From positions 1 to 64,000 of the forward strand of contig NZ_BMDG01000008.1 in NCBI RefSeq assembly GCF_014635665.1: DNA of 64,000 nucleotides. The letters run 5' to 3'. The notes below the pieces were generated by a model that ran no database searches, was not told the DNA's origin, and worked only from the letters and a program-made list of their open reading frames with translations. This document shows, in pieces, positions 1 to 7,690 of this stretch. The DNA is from Isoptericola cucumis (GTDB taxonomy: Bacteria > Actinomycetota > Actinomycetes > Actinomycetales > Cellulomonadaceae). Within the stretch, counting starts at the first letter, position 1, and each line of letters begins with the position of its first letter. Made by a program: the position numbers and the translations under genes.

Positions 1-1334
1 TCGGTGCAGCCATGACTCTCATCCTTCCGTGGAATGAGAGCCTCCATCAGACCCGGGGCGGGACAAACATCGGCCTGGGGCGGCACTGGCACGGACTGGG
101 AGTGACGCTGTGGTTGATCAACGGCCTGCTTTACGTCGTCCTGCTGTTCGGCACCGGCCTGTGGCGGCGGATCGTGCCGACCTCGTGGGATGTGTTCCCC
201 GAGGCGTGGGAATCCATGCGGATCTACCTCGGCTTCGGCGTGCCCTCGATCGAGCATTTCCAGCCCTACGACGCGCTGCAGATGCTCACCTACACCGGCG
301 TCGTCTTCATCTTGGCGCCGTTGCTGATCCTGACAGGTATCGCGATGTCCCCGGCCGTGCGTTCGCGCTTCCCCTGGTACCTGAAGCTGTGGGGTGGGCA
401 CCAGGGCGCTCGTTCGCTGCACTTCATCGGCATGGTCCTGATGAGCATTTTCATCGTGATGCACATCGGTCTGGTGTTCTTGGTCCACCCCGAGTACAAC
501 CTGCCGCACATGGTCTTCGGTGTCACCGACACCGCCCGATACGCGCAGGCCTTCACCATCGCGATCGCCACGATCGTCGTCGTTATCGGCTTGTGGATCG
601 CTCTGAGCTACCTCACGCTGGCCGACCGCCCGCGCTCCCAGCGCGTGCTCGTGGCGCTGACTGAGCCGATCCGCAAGGTCACCCTGAACTGGATGAAGCC
701 CCGCATGGGACGCCAGAGTACTTACACCGAGAAGGACATCTCGGAGTTCCACTGGACCAACGGGCTCCCGCCGACCAAGGACGAGTCCACGGAGTGGCTC
801 GCCCACCGGGACAGCGGCTTCCGTGACTGGCGCCTCGAGCTCGGTGGTGAGCTGAGCGGTAAGACGCTGCAGCTGAGCCTGGGGGACTTGCGTCAGCTCC
901 CGAAGACCGAGTACATCGCGGTCCACACCTGCATGCAGGGCTGGTCGGCCACCTCCAAATGGGCCGGCGTCCGGCTCCGTGACCTCCTCGAGGTCCTCGG
1001 ACCTCCCCCGGAGGGTGCCAACTACGTGATGATCACCTCCCACGGCCTGGCCCAGGAGATGTGGGACCACCGGCCGCGGGAACCGTTCTACGCGGTGCTG
1101 GACCTCGACACGGTCGCCGAGGACGACACGATCCTGGCGTACGAGCGCAACGGGCACCCGCTGGAGGTGCATCTGGGCGCGCCGCTGCGGCTGCGGGTGG
1201 AGTCGAACCATGGGTACAAGATGGTCAAGTGGATCAAGTCCATCGAGTGGATCACCGACTACGCCGCGTACGGTGACGGTCGTGGCGGCACCCGTGAGGA
1301 CGCCGCGATGCAGGCGTTCAACGGCCGGATCTGA
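1..1334 (+). CDS. Molybdopterin-dependent oxidoreductase fused to cytochrome b561-type membrane domain (5' partial)
   Basis: The first ATG is at 12, but the frame is open to the window edge and the protein begins inside what looks like the membrane domain, so the true start is probably upstream. Residues 1-215 (counted from 12) hold at least three hydrophobic helices with histidines typical of b-type heme ligation (HQGARSLHF, VMHIGLVFLVH). Residues about 255-420 form a sulfite-oxidase/YedY-like molybdopterin domain, with VHTCMQGWSA carrying the likely Mo-ligating cysteine. By family knowledge it should pass electrons between the membrane quinone pool or heme and a substrate at the Mo site. 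The substrate cannot be told. An HMA-domain gene follows after 12 bp, probably in the same operon. Confidence 0.85.
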   Translation, partial: GAAMTLILPWNESLHQTRGGTNIGLGRHWHGLGVTLWLINGLLYVVLLFGTGLWRRIVPTSWDVFPEAWESMRIYLGFGVPSIEHFQPYDALQMLTYTGVVFILAPLLILTGIAMSPAVRSRFPWYLKLWGGHQGARSLHFIGMVLMSIFIVMHIGLVFLVHPEYNLPHMVFGVTDTARYAQAFTIAIATIVVVIGLWIALSYLTLADRPRSQRVLVALTEPIRKVTLNWMKPRMGRQSTYTEKDISEFHWTNGLPPTKDESTEWLAHRDSGFRDWRLELGGELSGKTLQLSLGDLRQLPKTEYIAVHTCMQGWSATSKWAGVRLRDLLEVLGPPPEGANYVMITSHGLAQEMWDHRPREPFYAVLDLDTVAEDDTILAYERNGHPLEVHLGAPLRLRVESNHGYKMVKWIKSIEWITDYAAYGDGRGGTREDAAMQAFNGRI

Positions 1335-1346
1335 CAGGAGCAGGGC

Positions 1347-1568
1347 ATGATCAGCACTATCTACACCGTCGCCGGCATGACCACAGCCGAGGATGCGCGG
1401 GCCATCAAGGACAGGCTCTATCTCGTGGCAGGTATCGGTGCCGTCGCCACCGAGATCATTCCCGACGGCGAAGCGCGCATCATCCTCAAGCACAAGGACG
1501 ACGTCGAGCTGAACCGCTCGGCCATCGAGGCAGCCGTGCAGGAGGCGGGCGAATACACGCTCGCCTGA
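1347..1568 (+). CDS. HMA-fold small protein lacking the CxxC metal site
   Basis: This 73-residue protein has the beta-alpha-beta-beta-alpha-beta pattern of heavy-metal-associated (HMA) domains. The loop that normally carries GMTCxxC reads GMTTAED, so both metal-binding cysteines are missing. An AGGAGCAG ribosome-binding site lies just before the ATG. It sits 12 bp after the molybdo-oxidoreductase gene and is probably co-transcribed with it. It may be a structural or regulatory relative of CopZ-type chaperones rather than a soft-metal chaperone. The fold assignment is by sequence pattern only. Confidence 0.75.
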   Translation: MISTIYTVAGMTTAEDARAIKDRLYLVAGIGAVATEIIPDGEARIILKHKDDVELNRSAIEAAVQEAGEYTLA

Positions 1569-1588
1569 CCATTACGGCTACCAATAAT

Positions 1589-1615
1589 GAGACGAAGCAC
1601 GTGCTTATTCGTCTC
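1589..1615. repeat. 12-bp inverted repeat in front of the crp/fnr gene
   Basis: GAGACGAAGCAC (1589-1600) is followed directly by its reverse complement GTGCTTCGTCTC, interrupted by three extra bases (1601-1615). The centre is the palindrome AGCACGTGCT. It lies between the HMA gene stop (1568) and the GTG start at 1648. It has no T-run after it, so an operator for the adjacent regulator is as likely as a terminator. Confidence 0.55.
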
Positions 1616-1647
1616 GGCGCATCTAGCATCACTTTCAGGAGGCAATC

Positions 1648-2469
1648 GTGAGCAGCGAACCCGGCTCCGCCGCATCGCACGGTGCATCCTCCCCGGTCAA
1701 TTCGGCTACCGGCGCACCTGGCCGACGACGAGTCCCGCTGCGCTCAACCTGCGCCCAGCCCCATCACTGTCCATTGCCGGTACGCATGAAGGTTCTCGGC
1801 CAGGTGCCGCTCTTCGCCGGTCTGTCCCACGAGGATCTTGTCGGTATCGACCACCGCATGGTCTCGCTGTCCTGGGCTGAGGACGACCCGCTCTACACAG
1901 CCGGCGACGTGGCCGAACATCTCTACGTCATGGCAGCCGGGCGCGCCAAGGTCTCCCGCCCGACCCCGAACGGCCAGGACGTCGTCGTCGATCTCCTGGC
2001 CCCTGGCGACCTCTTCGGAGGCATGCACACCCTGGGCCAGCCCACCTACCCCGAAACCGTTCGCGCCCTGACCACCACCTGCGCGTTACGCATCGACACA
2101 CGCGCTTTCCGCGATGTCATGACGCAACACCCCGAGGTCGCCCTACGGGTGGTGGACGACGTCACCGCGCTGCTAGCGCAAGCGCGTGCGGACGTCACCG
2201 CGCAATCCACCGCCACCGTCGCCCAGCGGGTAGCGACCACGCTGTTGCGCCTAGCCGAGAAGTTCGGCCAGGACAGCTCCTCCGGTGCCACATTGATCCA
2301 GTTGCCGCTGTCTCGCACTGACCTGGCCGGCATGACCGGCTCGACACCGGAGTCCGTCTCCCGGGTAATGAGCCAGCTCCGCAAGGACGGCATCATCGAC
2401 TCCGGCCGCAGATGGACCGCCATCCTGGACGGCGACCGTCTGCTCGCCACCGTGGCCGCCAGTGCCTGA
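1648..2469 (+). CDS. Crp/Fnr-family transcriptional regulator
   Basis: 273 residues. A cyclic-nucleotide-binding-type beta-roll spans roughly residues 50-165. A C-terminal winged helix (about 190-265) contains the recognition segment LSRTDLAGMTGSTPESVSRVMSQ. The N-terminal extension has two cysteines (C35, C41), which is suggestive of but not sufficient for an FNR-type redox site. GTG at 1648 is chosen because AGGAGG lies at 1637-1642; an internal ATG at 1786 is the alternative. Two promoters nearby, at 2504 and 3949, carry FNR-like boxes and are the obvious targets. The gene lies inside a metal/redox cargo module. Confidence 0.9.
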   Translation: MSSEPGSAASHGASSPVNSATGAPGRRRVPLRSTCAQPHHCPLPVRMKVLGQVPLFAGLSHEDLVGIDHRMVSLSWAEDDPLYTAGDVAEHLYVMAAGRAKVSRPTPNGQDVVVDLLAPGDLFGGMHTLGQPTYPETVRALTTTCALRIDTRAFRDVMTQHPEVALRVVDDVTALLAQARADVTAQSTATVAQRVATTLLRLAEKFGQDSSSGATLIQLPLSRTDLAGMTGSTPESVSRVMSQLRKDGIIDSGRRWTAILDGDRLLATVAASA

Positions 2470-2503
2470 GGGGCGAGGACTCTCTCACGTCTGCTGCGGT
2501 TGA

Positions 2504-2552
2504 TTGATGCACGTCATGGTTCGGTTCCTGGCCCGCTCGTAACGTCGTAGTC
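2504..2552 (+). promoter_or_regulatory. FNR-like box and -10 upstream of the HMA chaperone gene
   Basis: TTGA-N6-TCAT lies at 2504-2517 and the -10-like TAACGT at 2540-2545. A start near 2552 places the box centre at about -41.5, the class II position for FNR-type activators. The same layout with the same 36-bp spacing recurs at 3949 before the P-type ATPase. The flanks also match: TGCGGTTGATTGA before and GTCAGCACCC after. Confidence 0.65.
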
Positions 2553-2599
2553 AGCACCCAAGAAGGGTGAGACCTCGTCAGAGAAGGAAGGAACACACC

Positions 2600-2839
2600 A
2601 TGAGCACCACCGCTCCCACCACCACCCACACGACCCTGCGCGCCGAAGGCTTCTCCTGCCCCTCCTGCGTGGCGAAGATCGAGAAGCGTGTCGGACGCCT
2701 GGACGGCGTCAGCGCCGTGAAGGTCCAGTTCGCCTCGGCACGCATCGAGGTCGACCACGACCCGGCCAAGGCCAGCGTCGAGGACCTGATCGCCGCTGTG
2801 GGCAAGGCCGGGTACGTCGCCAAGCCTGCCGCGTTCTGA
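2600..2839 (+). CDS. CopZ-like heavy-metal-associated (HMA) metal chaperone
   Basis: 79 residues with a complete HMA domain. The metal site GFSCPSCVAKIE (C20, C23) is followed by the usual GVSAVKVQFASARIEVDHDP strand pattern. The ATG at 2600 is preceded by GGAAGGA; an in-frame GTG at 2567 is less likely. By family it would bind a soft metal such as Cu(I) or Zn(II) in the cytoplasm and hand it to the P1B ATPase encoded downstream at 4044, which lacks its own HMA domain. The FNR-like promoter at 2504 drives it. Confidence 0.88.
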   Translation: MSTTAPTTTHTTLRAEGFSCPSCVAKIEKRVGRLDGVSAVKVQFASARIEVDHDPAKASVEDLIAAVGKAGYVAKPAAF

Positions 2840-2865
2840 CGCCCGCCGCGCCAAGGAGAAGGACA

Positions 2866-3107
2866 GTGAGCGTCATGGCACAGGCGGCGCACCTGCAGCT
2901 GCGCCTGGGCGAGTTTTTCTGCCCCTCGTGCGCCACCGACATCAACCGGCACCTGAAGCGTCTTCCGGGGTGCAGGCCGTGCACATCGATCTGCACTCGC
3001 ACCGGGTTGACGTCGACTACGACCCCCGACGCTTGGACGTCGAGGACATCCTGGTGACCGTCGGCGGTGCCGGCGTTACCGCAAGCGTTATCTCGGAGGA
3101 CAGCTAG
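2866..3107 (+). pseudogene. Second HMA-domain protein, frameshifted
   Basis: GTG at 2866 follows AAGGAGAAGGA. The frame reads an HMA start with metal site FFCPSCATDINRHLKRLPG. At the GGGG run near 2968 the frame then goes wrong and stops at 3057. Adding one G restores a normal second half (VQAVHIDLHSHRVDVDYDP and onward) that ends at the TAG at 3105-3107. The reading is therefore one broken gene of about 80 residues. It is either a real one-base deletion in a homopolymer or a sequencing error. It sits 26 bp after the intact HMA gene. Confidence 0.8.
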
Positions 3108-3308
3108 GACCCGCCTCCACTAGGGCGACCAGGGACGTCGACCGGTGCCCAGACCAAGCGCGAGCGCACTGCCCGGGCGTCATCCCGCCACCCATCAGGG
3201 CCGCACCGGGCCGCCGGGCCCGTCAATGATCAGCGGAAGCCTGCCCGCTGCATTCTCACGTGTGAACCGCTGGTAGACCCACGTCCCAAGAACTCAGGAG
3301 AGATTGCT

Positions 3309-3728
3309 ATGAGCGTCAAGCTTCACCATGTCCCGCCGCGCCTGGCGAGCGGGGCCTTCATATTGAACACCGGAATCACTAAGCGGTCATTGGACGTCGA
3401 CGGGGCAACGGGGCTGCGGGACCAGGCCGCCAACGCGTTCCCGTTCTTGAAGAAGATGGACCCGGTCCGCTTCGGGAAGGCGTTGTCGACCTTCGAGATC
3501 GCTCTGGGCACGGCGCTACTAGCCCCGATGGTACCCACCCGGGTGGCCGCGGCCGGCCTAAGTGGATTCTCGGCCGCATTGATGGCCGTGTACCTCAAGA
3601 CGCCAGGGTTCACCCGTGATGACGGAATCCGTCCAGCGCCGGCTGGCATGGGGATCGCTCGGGACGTCTTCATGCTCGGTAGCGGTCTGGGCCTGATGGT
3701 GGAGGAACTGGCAACCAGGCGAACCTGA
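3309..3728 (+). CDS. Small membrane protein, DoxX-like (tentative)
   Basis: 139 residues. Two to three hydrophobic segments are visible, including STFEIALGTALLAPMVP with GFSAALMAVYL, and the C-terminal FMLGSGLGLMVEE. AGGAG stands 9 bp before the ATG. The size and pattern fit DoxX-like small membrane proteins, often linked to redox stress, but I recognise no diagnostic motif and the name is a guess. It lies between the HMA genes and the metal ATPase gene and is followed by a strong terminator at 3854. Confidence 0.7.
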   Translation: MSVKLHHVPPRLASGAFILNTGITKRSLDVDGATGLRDQAANAFPFLKKMDPVRFGKALSTFEIALGTALLAPMVPTRVAAAGLSGFSAALMAVYLKTPGFTRDDGIRPAPAGMGIARDVFMLGSGLGLMVEELATRRT

Positions 3729-3853
3729 CGGGGCCGTCCCGCCATGCGCGTGACACCCGGCCCCACGGGCCCCGCGGACTGGGGTGTGGTCATGGGCGCC
3801 CGCGTGCCGAGGCTACGTGGCTCGTCCGGTCGCATTCTGAGCCGGACCAGCTA

Positions 3854-3886
3854 AGCGTCACCGCCGATCAACTCGGCGGTGACGCT
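3854..3886 (+). terminator. Rho-independent-type hairpin
   Basis: AGCGTCACCGCCGA (3854-3867), loop TCAAC, then a perfect 14-bp complement (3873-3886), followed by CTTCATT. It lies 125 bp after the small membrane protein gene and before the ATPase promoter, so it would separate the two transcription units. Confidence 0.7.
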
Positions 3887-3948
3887 CTTCATTGCGCCAG
3901 CACGCTAGAGCAGCCCCGGCGGCGGTGCACGGATGGGTGTGCGGTTGA

Positions 3949-3997
3949 TTGACGCCGGTCATGGTTGCCCGGTGCCGATCTTCATAACGTCGTTGTC
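3949..3997 (+). promoter_or_regulatory. FNR-like box and -10 upstream of the P1B ATPase
   Basis: TTGA-N6-TCAT lies at 3949-3962 and TAACGT at 3985-3990. The geometry equals that of the promoter at 2504, and the flanks are shared too (TGCGGTTGATTGA before, GTCAGCACCCC after). The predicted start is near 3997. The untranslated leader is about 47 nt, reaching AGGAAGG and the ATG at 4044. Confidence 0.65.
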
Positions 3998-4043
3998 AGC
4001 ACCCCGAACTGGGGTTGGACAGCTACAGGAAGGTCGAACAGCT

Positions 4044-5981
4044 ATGAACAAGCTGCAGCAGTGGTGGTACGGCAGGTGGGCGATCCCAGTGGTCTCCGGG
4101 GCGCTGATCCTCATCTCGTTCTTCGTGGCCCGCGTCCTGGGGTCCGATGCGTGGAGCAACGCCTTCATGGTGGCCGCCGCCGTGGTCGCGGGTACCCCGA
4201 CCGTGACCAAGGCCGCCCGCGCGCTCATGGCCCGGGTCATCGGCATCGACCTGCTGGTCTCGGTGGCCGCGATCGGCGCGGTCATCATCGGGGAGTACTG
4301 GGAGGCCGCCGCGGTGACCTTCCTCTTCGCCATCGGCCACGCCCTGGAGTCCGCAACGCTGAACAAGACCCGCTCGGCGCTAGCCGAGCTGGTGGCCGTG
4401 GCCCCCGACGTCGCCGTGGTCATGCGCGACGGTGAGCAGGTCGAAGTCCCTGCCGCCTCGGTGGCCATGGGCGAGATCGTCCTGGTCAAGAACGGCGCCA
4501 AGGTCCCCGTCGACGGCGAGGTCGTCGCCGGCACCGGCGCCCTGGACGAGGCCTCCATCACCGGAGAGTCCATCCCCGTGGAGAAGTCCAAGGGCGACCA
4601 CGTCTTCGCCGGCACCGTCGCCAAGGGCGGGTTTCTCCAGGTGCTGGCCACCGGAATCGGCGCCGACACCACCCTGGCCCGCATCATCCACCGCGTGGAG
4701 GACGCCCAGGACGCCAAGGCGAAGACCGCCCAGTTCATGGACCGGTTCTCCGCCTGGTACACCCCGGCCATCATGGTCCTGGCCCTCGTGGTGGGCCTGC
4801 TCACCGGTGACGTCGTCCTCGGGCTGACCCTGCTGGTCATCGGCTGCCCCGGCGCGCTGGTCATCTCCATCCCCGTCTCCATCGTCGCCGGCATCGGCCG
4901 GGCCGCCAAGGACGGCATCCTCATCAAGGGTGGGGAGTACCTGGAAACCTCCGGCAAGATCACCGCCGTCGCAGTCGACAAGACCGGCACCCTGACCAAA
5001 GGCCGCCCGCACCTGACCGACGTCGTCGTCCTGGACCCGACCATGGACCGCTGCCAGGTGCTGACCTGGGCCGCCCGGGCCGAGGCCGGCTCCGAGCACC
5101 CGCTCGCCCGACCCATCCTGGAGGCAGCAGCCGCGGAGGGGCTGGCCACGTCGGGGCTGCCCGAGGTCACCGAGCCCGTGCCTGGCAAGGGCATCACTGC
5201 CACCATCGGCGGGCGCCGGGTCCTCATCGGCAACGTGGCGCTGCTGGAGCAGTACGGCGTCGCGGACACTGTTGGCGCCGGGCAGGCCGCTGAGGAGCTC
5301 GCCGCAGCGGGCAGGACGGCGATGATCGTGGCCGTGGAGGATGCGGTGGCTGGTGTGGTCGCGGTGGCTGATGAGGTCCGTCCCGACGCGGCGCAGATGG
5401 TCGCCCGTCTGCACGACGCCGGGGTGAAGAAGGTGGTCATGCTCACCGGTGACGCCCCGCTGGTGGCGAAGGCAGTTGGTGCGGCGACCGGGGTCGATGA
5501 GGTCCGCGCCGGCCTGCTGCCCGAGGACAAGCTCGACGCGGTCGCGGACCTGCAGCGTCAGGGTCACGTCGTGGCCATGGTCGGTGACGGCGTCAACGAC
5601 GCCCCGGCCCTGGCCACCGCCGATATCGGCGTAGCCATGGGTGCGGCCGGCTCGGCCGTGGCCGTAGAGACCGCCGACATCGCCCTCATGGGCGACAACC
5701 TGCTCAAGCTCCCCGAAGCGATCGGCCTGGCCCGGCGCACCGTGAACAACATGCGCCAGAACATCACCATCGCCCTGATCACCGTGGCCGTGCTGCTGGC
5801 CGGAGTGCTGCTCGGCGGAGTGACCATGTCCATCGGGATGCTCGTCCACGAAGCCTCGGTCCTGGTCGTGATCGTCAACGCCATGCGCTTGCTGCGCCGC
5901 CACCAGGACACCACCAGCACCACGGCGACACCTTCCGCGCCAGCCACCGCCGCACCGATCCCAGCTGCGGTCCGGTCCTGA
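4044..5981 (+). CDS. P1B-type heavy-metal translocating ATPase with CPG motif
   Basis: 645 residues from the ATG at 4044 (AGGAAGG at 4027-4033); an upstream in-frame ATG at 3933 lies before the promoter and is rejected. The P-type signatures are present: TGES in the actuator domain, phosphorylation site DKTGTLT near residue 310, HP motif SEHPLARP near 350, and GDGVNDAPAL near 513. The membrane metal motif is C268-P269-G270 rather than CPC, CPH or SPC. There is no N-terminal HMA domain; separate HMA proteins are encoded upstream. It probably exports a transition metal across the cytoplasmic membrane. The metal (Cu, Zn, Cd or other) cannot be set from sequence, especially with the altered motif. 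Confidence 0.93.
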   Translation: MNKLQQWWYGRWAIPVVSGALILISFFVARVLGSDAWSNAFMVAAAVVAGTPTVTKAARALMARVIGIDLLVSVAAIGAVIIGEYWEAAAVTFLFAIGHALESATLNKTRSALAELVAVAPDVAVVMRDGEQVEVPAASVAMGEIVLVKNGAKVPVDGEVVAGTGALDEASITGESIPVEKSKGDHVFAGTVAKGGFLQVLATGIGADTTLARIIHRVEDAQDAKAKTAQFMDRFSAWYTPAIMVLALVVGLLTGDVVLGLTLLVIGCPGALVISIPVSIVAGIGRAAKDGILIKGGEYLETSGKITAVAVDKTGTLTKGRPHLTDVVVLDPTMDRCQVLTWAARAEAGSEHPLARPILEAAAAEGLATSGLPEVTEPVPGKGITATIGGRRVLIGNVALLEQYGVADTVGAGQAAEELAAAGRTAMIVAVEDAVAGVVAVADEVRPDAAQMVARLHDAGVKKVVMLTGDAPLVAKAVGAATGVDEVRAGLLPEDKLDAVADLQRQGHVVAMVGDGVNDAPALATADIGVAMGAAGSAVAVETADIALMGDNLLKLPEAIGLARRTVNNMRQNITIALITVAVLLAGVLLGGVTMSIGMLVHEASVLVVIVNAMRLLRRHQDTTSTTATPSAPATAAPIPAAVRS

Positions 5982-5995
5982 CCCTCTACCCCGGG

Positions 5996-6019
5996 CGGGA
6001 CGCCTCATCCACCGTCCCG
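5996..6019 (+). terminator. Weak hairpin after the ATPase gene
   Basis: CGGGACG (5996-6002), a 10-base loop, then CGTCCCG (6013-6019). It lies 15 bp after the ATPase stop. There is no T-run, so it could equally be a processing or stabilising structure. Confidence 0.3.
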
Positions 6020-6077
6020 GCCAGGCGCGGATGTATCACCGCCGGGTAAGCCCGGCACAACCACAACAGGAGGAATC

Positions 6078-6509
6078 ATGAGTAACGAAGAACACTTCAC
6101 CATCGAGGGCAACGTCGAGCACTTCACCATCGCGCGGGTCGCCCAGGACAATCCCGACTTCCGCCGGGTGCTGTGGACCGGCCAGCACGCCCAGATCGTC
6201 ATCATGACGATCTCCGCCGGTGGCGAGATCGGTGAGGAGGTCCACGAGCACACCGACCAGATCCTGACCTTCGTCAGCGGGGCCGGTCAGGCCGACCTCA
6301 ACGGCCATACCCACCCGATCGAGGCCGGTGACCAGTGCGCCGTCCCCGCCGGCGCCCGGCACAACTTCCGCAACACCGGCGACGAGCCGCTCGTGCTCTA
6401 CACCATCTACTCCCCGCCCGAGCACGCGGCCGACGGCGCCTACCCCACCAAGGAAGAAGCCGACGCCGCCGAGGCCGCTGGCCAGGACGAACCTCCCACC
6501 GCCGCCTGA
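6078..6509 (+). CDS. Cupin-domain protein
   Basis: 143 residues with a single small beta-barrel cupin. The first motif appears as GEEVHEHTDQILTFVSG and the second as GDQCAVPAGARHNFRNTG, giving the His/His/Glu/His set that usually holds a metal ion. An acidic alanine-rich tail follows residue 120. AGGAGGAATC precedes the ATG. Its role is probably metal-dependent small-molecule chemistry or sensing in the redox/metal module; no substrate is indicated. A quinone oxidoreductase gene follows after 87 bp, likely in the same transcript. Confidence 0.85.
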   Translation: MSNEEHFTIEGNVEHFTIARVAQDNPDFRRVLWTGQHAQIVIMTISAGGEIGEEVHEHTDQILTFVSGAGQADLNGHTHPIEAGDQCAVPAGARHNFRNTGDEPLVLYTIYSPPEHAADGAYPTKEEADAAEAAGQDEPPTAA

Positions 6510-6596
6510 CCGGCCATCCCCGCGCAGCGAACTCAGCGGCTGTTGGCCGCACCTGTCTCACCCGCTTCGAACACACAGCAGAAGGAGAAGAACCCC

Positions 6597-7511
6597 ATGT
6601 CCAAGGTGTACGTATTCACCGACTTCGGCGGCCCCGAGACCCAGGCACTCATCGACCGTCCAGCGCCGCAGCCCGGCCCCGGTGAGCTCGCCGTCCGGGT
6701 CCGCGCCGCCGGTGTCAACCCCGTCGACTACAAGATCCGCGCCGGCCGCTACCGTCGGGACCAGCCGTTGCCGGCCCCCATGGGTCAGGAGGTCTCCGGT
6801 GTCGTCACCGCCCTCGGTGAGGGAGTCGAAAGCTTCGCCGTGGGCGACGAGATCCTCGGCCCTGTGGTCCCGGACTACGGCGCCTTCGCCGAGGACACCC
6901 TCGTGCGCGCTACCGATGCCGTGGCCAAGCCGGACGAGATCGCCTTCGCCGACGCGGCCACCATCCCCGTCGCCGGGGCCACCGCCTACGACGCCACCCA
7001 CCAGATCGAGCTCGAGCCCGGCCAGCAGCTCCTCATCCTCGGGGCCGGCGGCGGTGTCGGACTCATGGCCGCCCAGATCGGCAAGGTCCACCAGTTCACC
7101 GTCATCGGCATCGCCTCGCAGGCCAAGCGCGAGATCGTTCAAGCCACCGGAGCAACGTTCATCCCCTCCGGTGCAAATGTCGCCGACCAGGTGCGCCAGA
7201 TCGCCCCCGAGGGGGTAGACCTGATCCTGGACCTCGTCGGTGGCGATGCCCTGCGTCAGGTCGCCGGACTCGTCACCGACCCGGCCAGGATCATCTCCGC
7301 CGCCGACCCCGACACCGTCACCGAGCTCGGCGGCAGTCCCCTGAAGCGCACCACCGAGGCACTGGAGAAGATCACCGGCGTCATCGAATACAACCTCGTC
7401 GACCCCAACGTCTCGGCCCTCTACCCGCTGGAGGACGCGGGCGAAGCCATTGCTGCGGTCGAGAGCGGCCACGCCACCGGCAAGATCGTCATCCAGCCTC
7501 ACAACGCCTGA
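6597..7511 (+). CDS. NADP-dependent zinc-free quinone oxidoreductase (MDR family)
   Basis: 304 residues from the ATG at 6597 (AGAAGGAGAAG just upstream). The N-terminal GroES-like domain contains AAGVNPVDYKIRAGRY. The Rossmann domain has LILGAGGGVGLMAAQIGK for NADP(H). The zinc ligands of true alcohol dehydrogenases are absent, so this is the quinone-reductase branch, which reduces quinones or enones with NADPH. It closes the plus-strand cargo before the convergent tni genes and fits an oxidative-stress role. Confidence 0.87.
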   Translation: MSKVYVFTDFGGPETQALIDRPAPQPGPGELAVRVRAAGVNPVDYKIRAGRYRRDQPLPAPMGQEVSGVVTALGEGVESFAVGDEILGPVVPDYGAFAEDTLVRATDAVAKPDEIAFADAATIPVAGATAYDATHQIELEPGQQLLILGAGGGVGLMAAQIGKVHQFTVIGIASQAKREIVQATGATFIPSGANVADQVRQIAPEGVDLILDLVGGDALRQVAGLVTDPARIISAADPDTVTELGGSPLKRTTEALEKITGVIEYNLVDPNVSALYPLEDAGEAIAAVESGHATGKIVIQPHNA

Positions 7512-7690
7512 CGCGGGTTGACCGGTTGCGCATGTGAAGCACCTGGGCCGGGCCCGGTAGCACCGCGAGCACCCTCGTCATCGGCGTCAGCTGACCCGGC
7601 CGCCACACAACCCCGATAGAACCCCGCCATATAACGGCGCAAGCCACACTGCTCGCCCGGGCGCACTTGTCACTTAATCCGTCACCCAGT

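Noticed and set aside
3959..5530. Long minus-strand frames opposite the metal ATPase
   Set aside because: The plus-strand ATPase has all family motifs; the antisense frames are Ser/Ala/Thr shadows.
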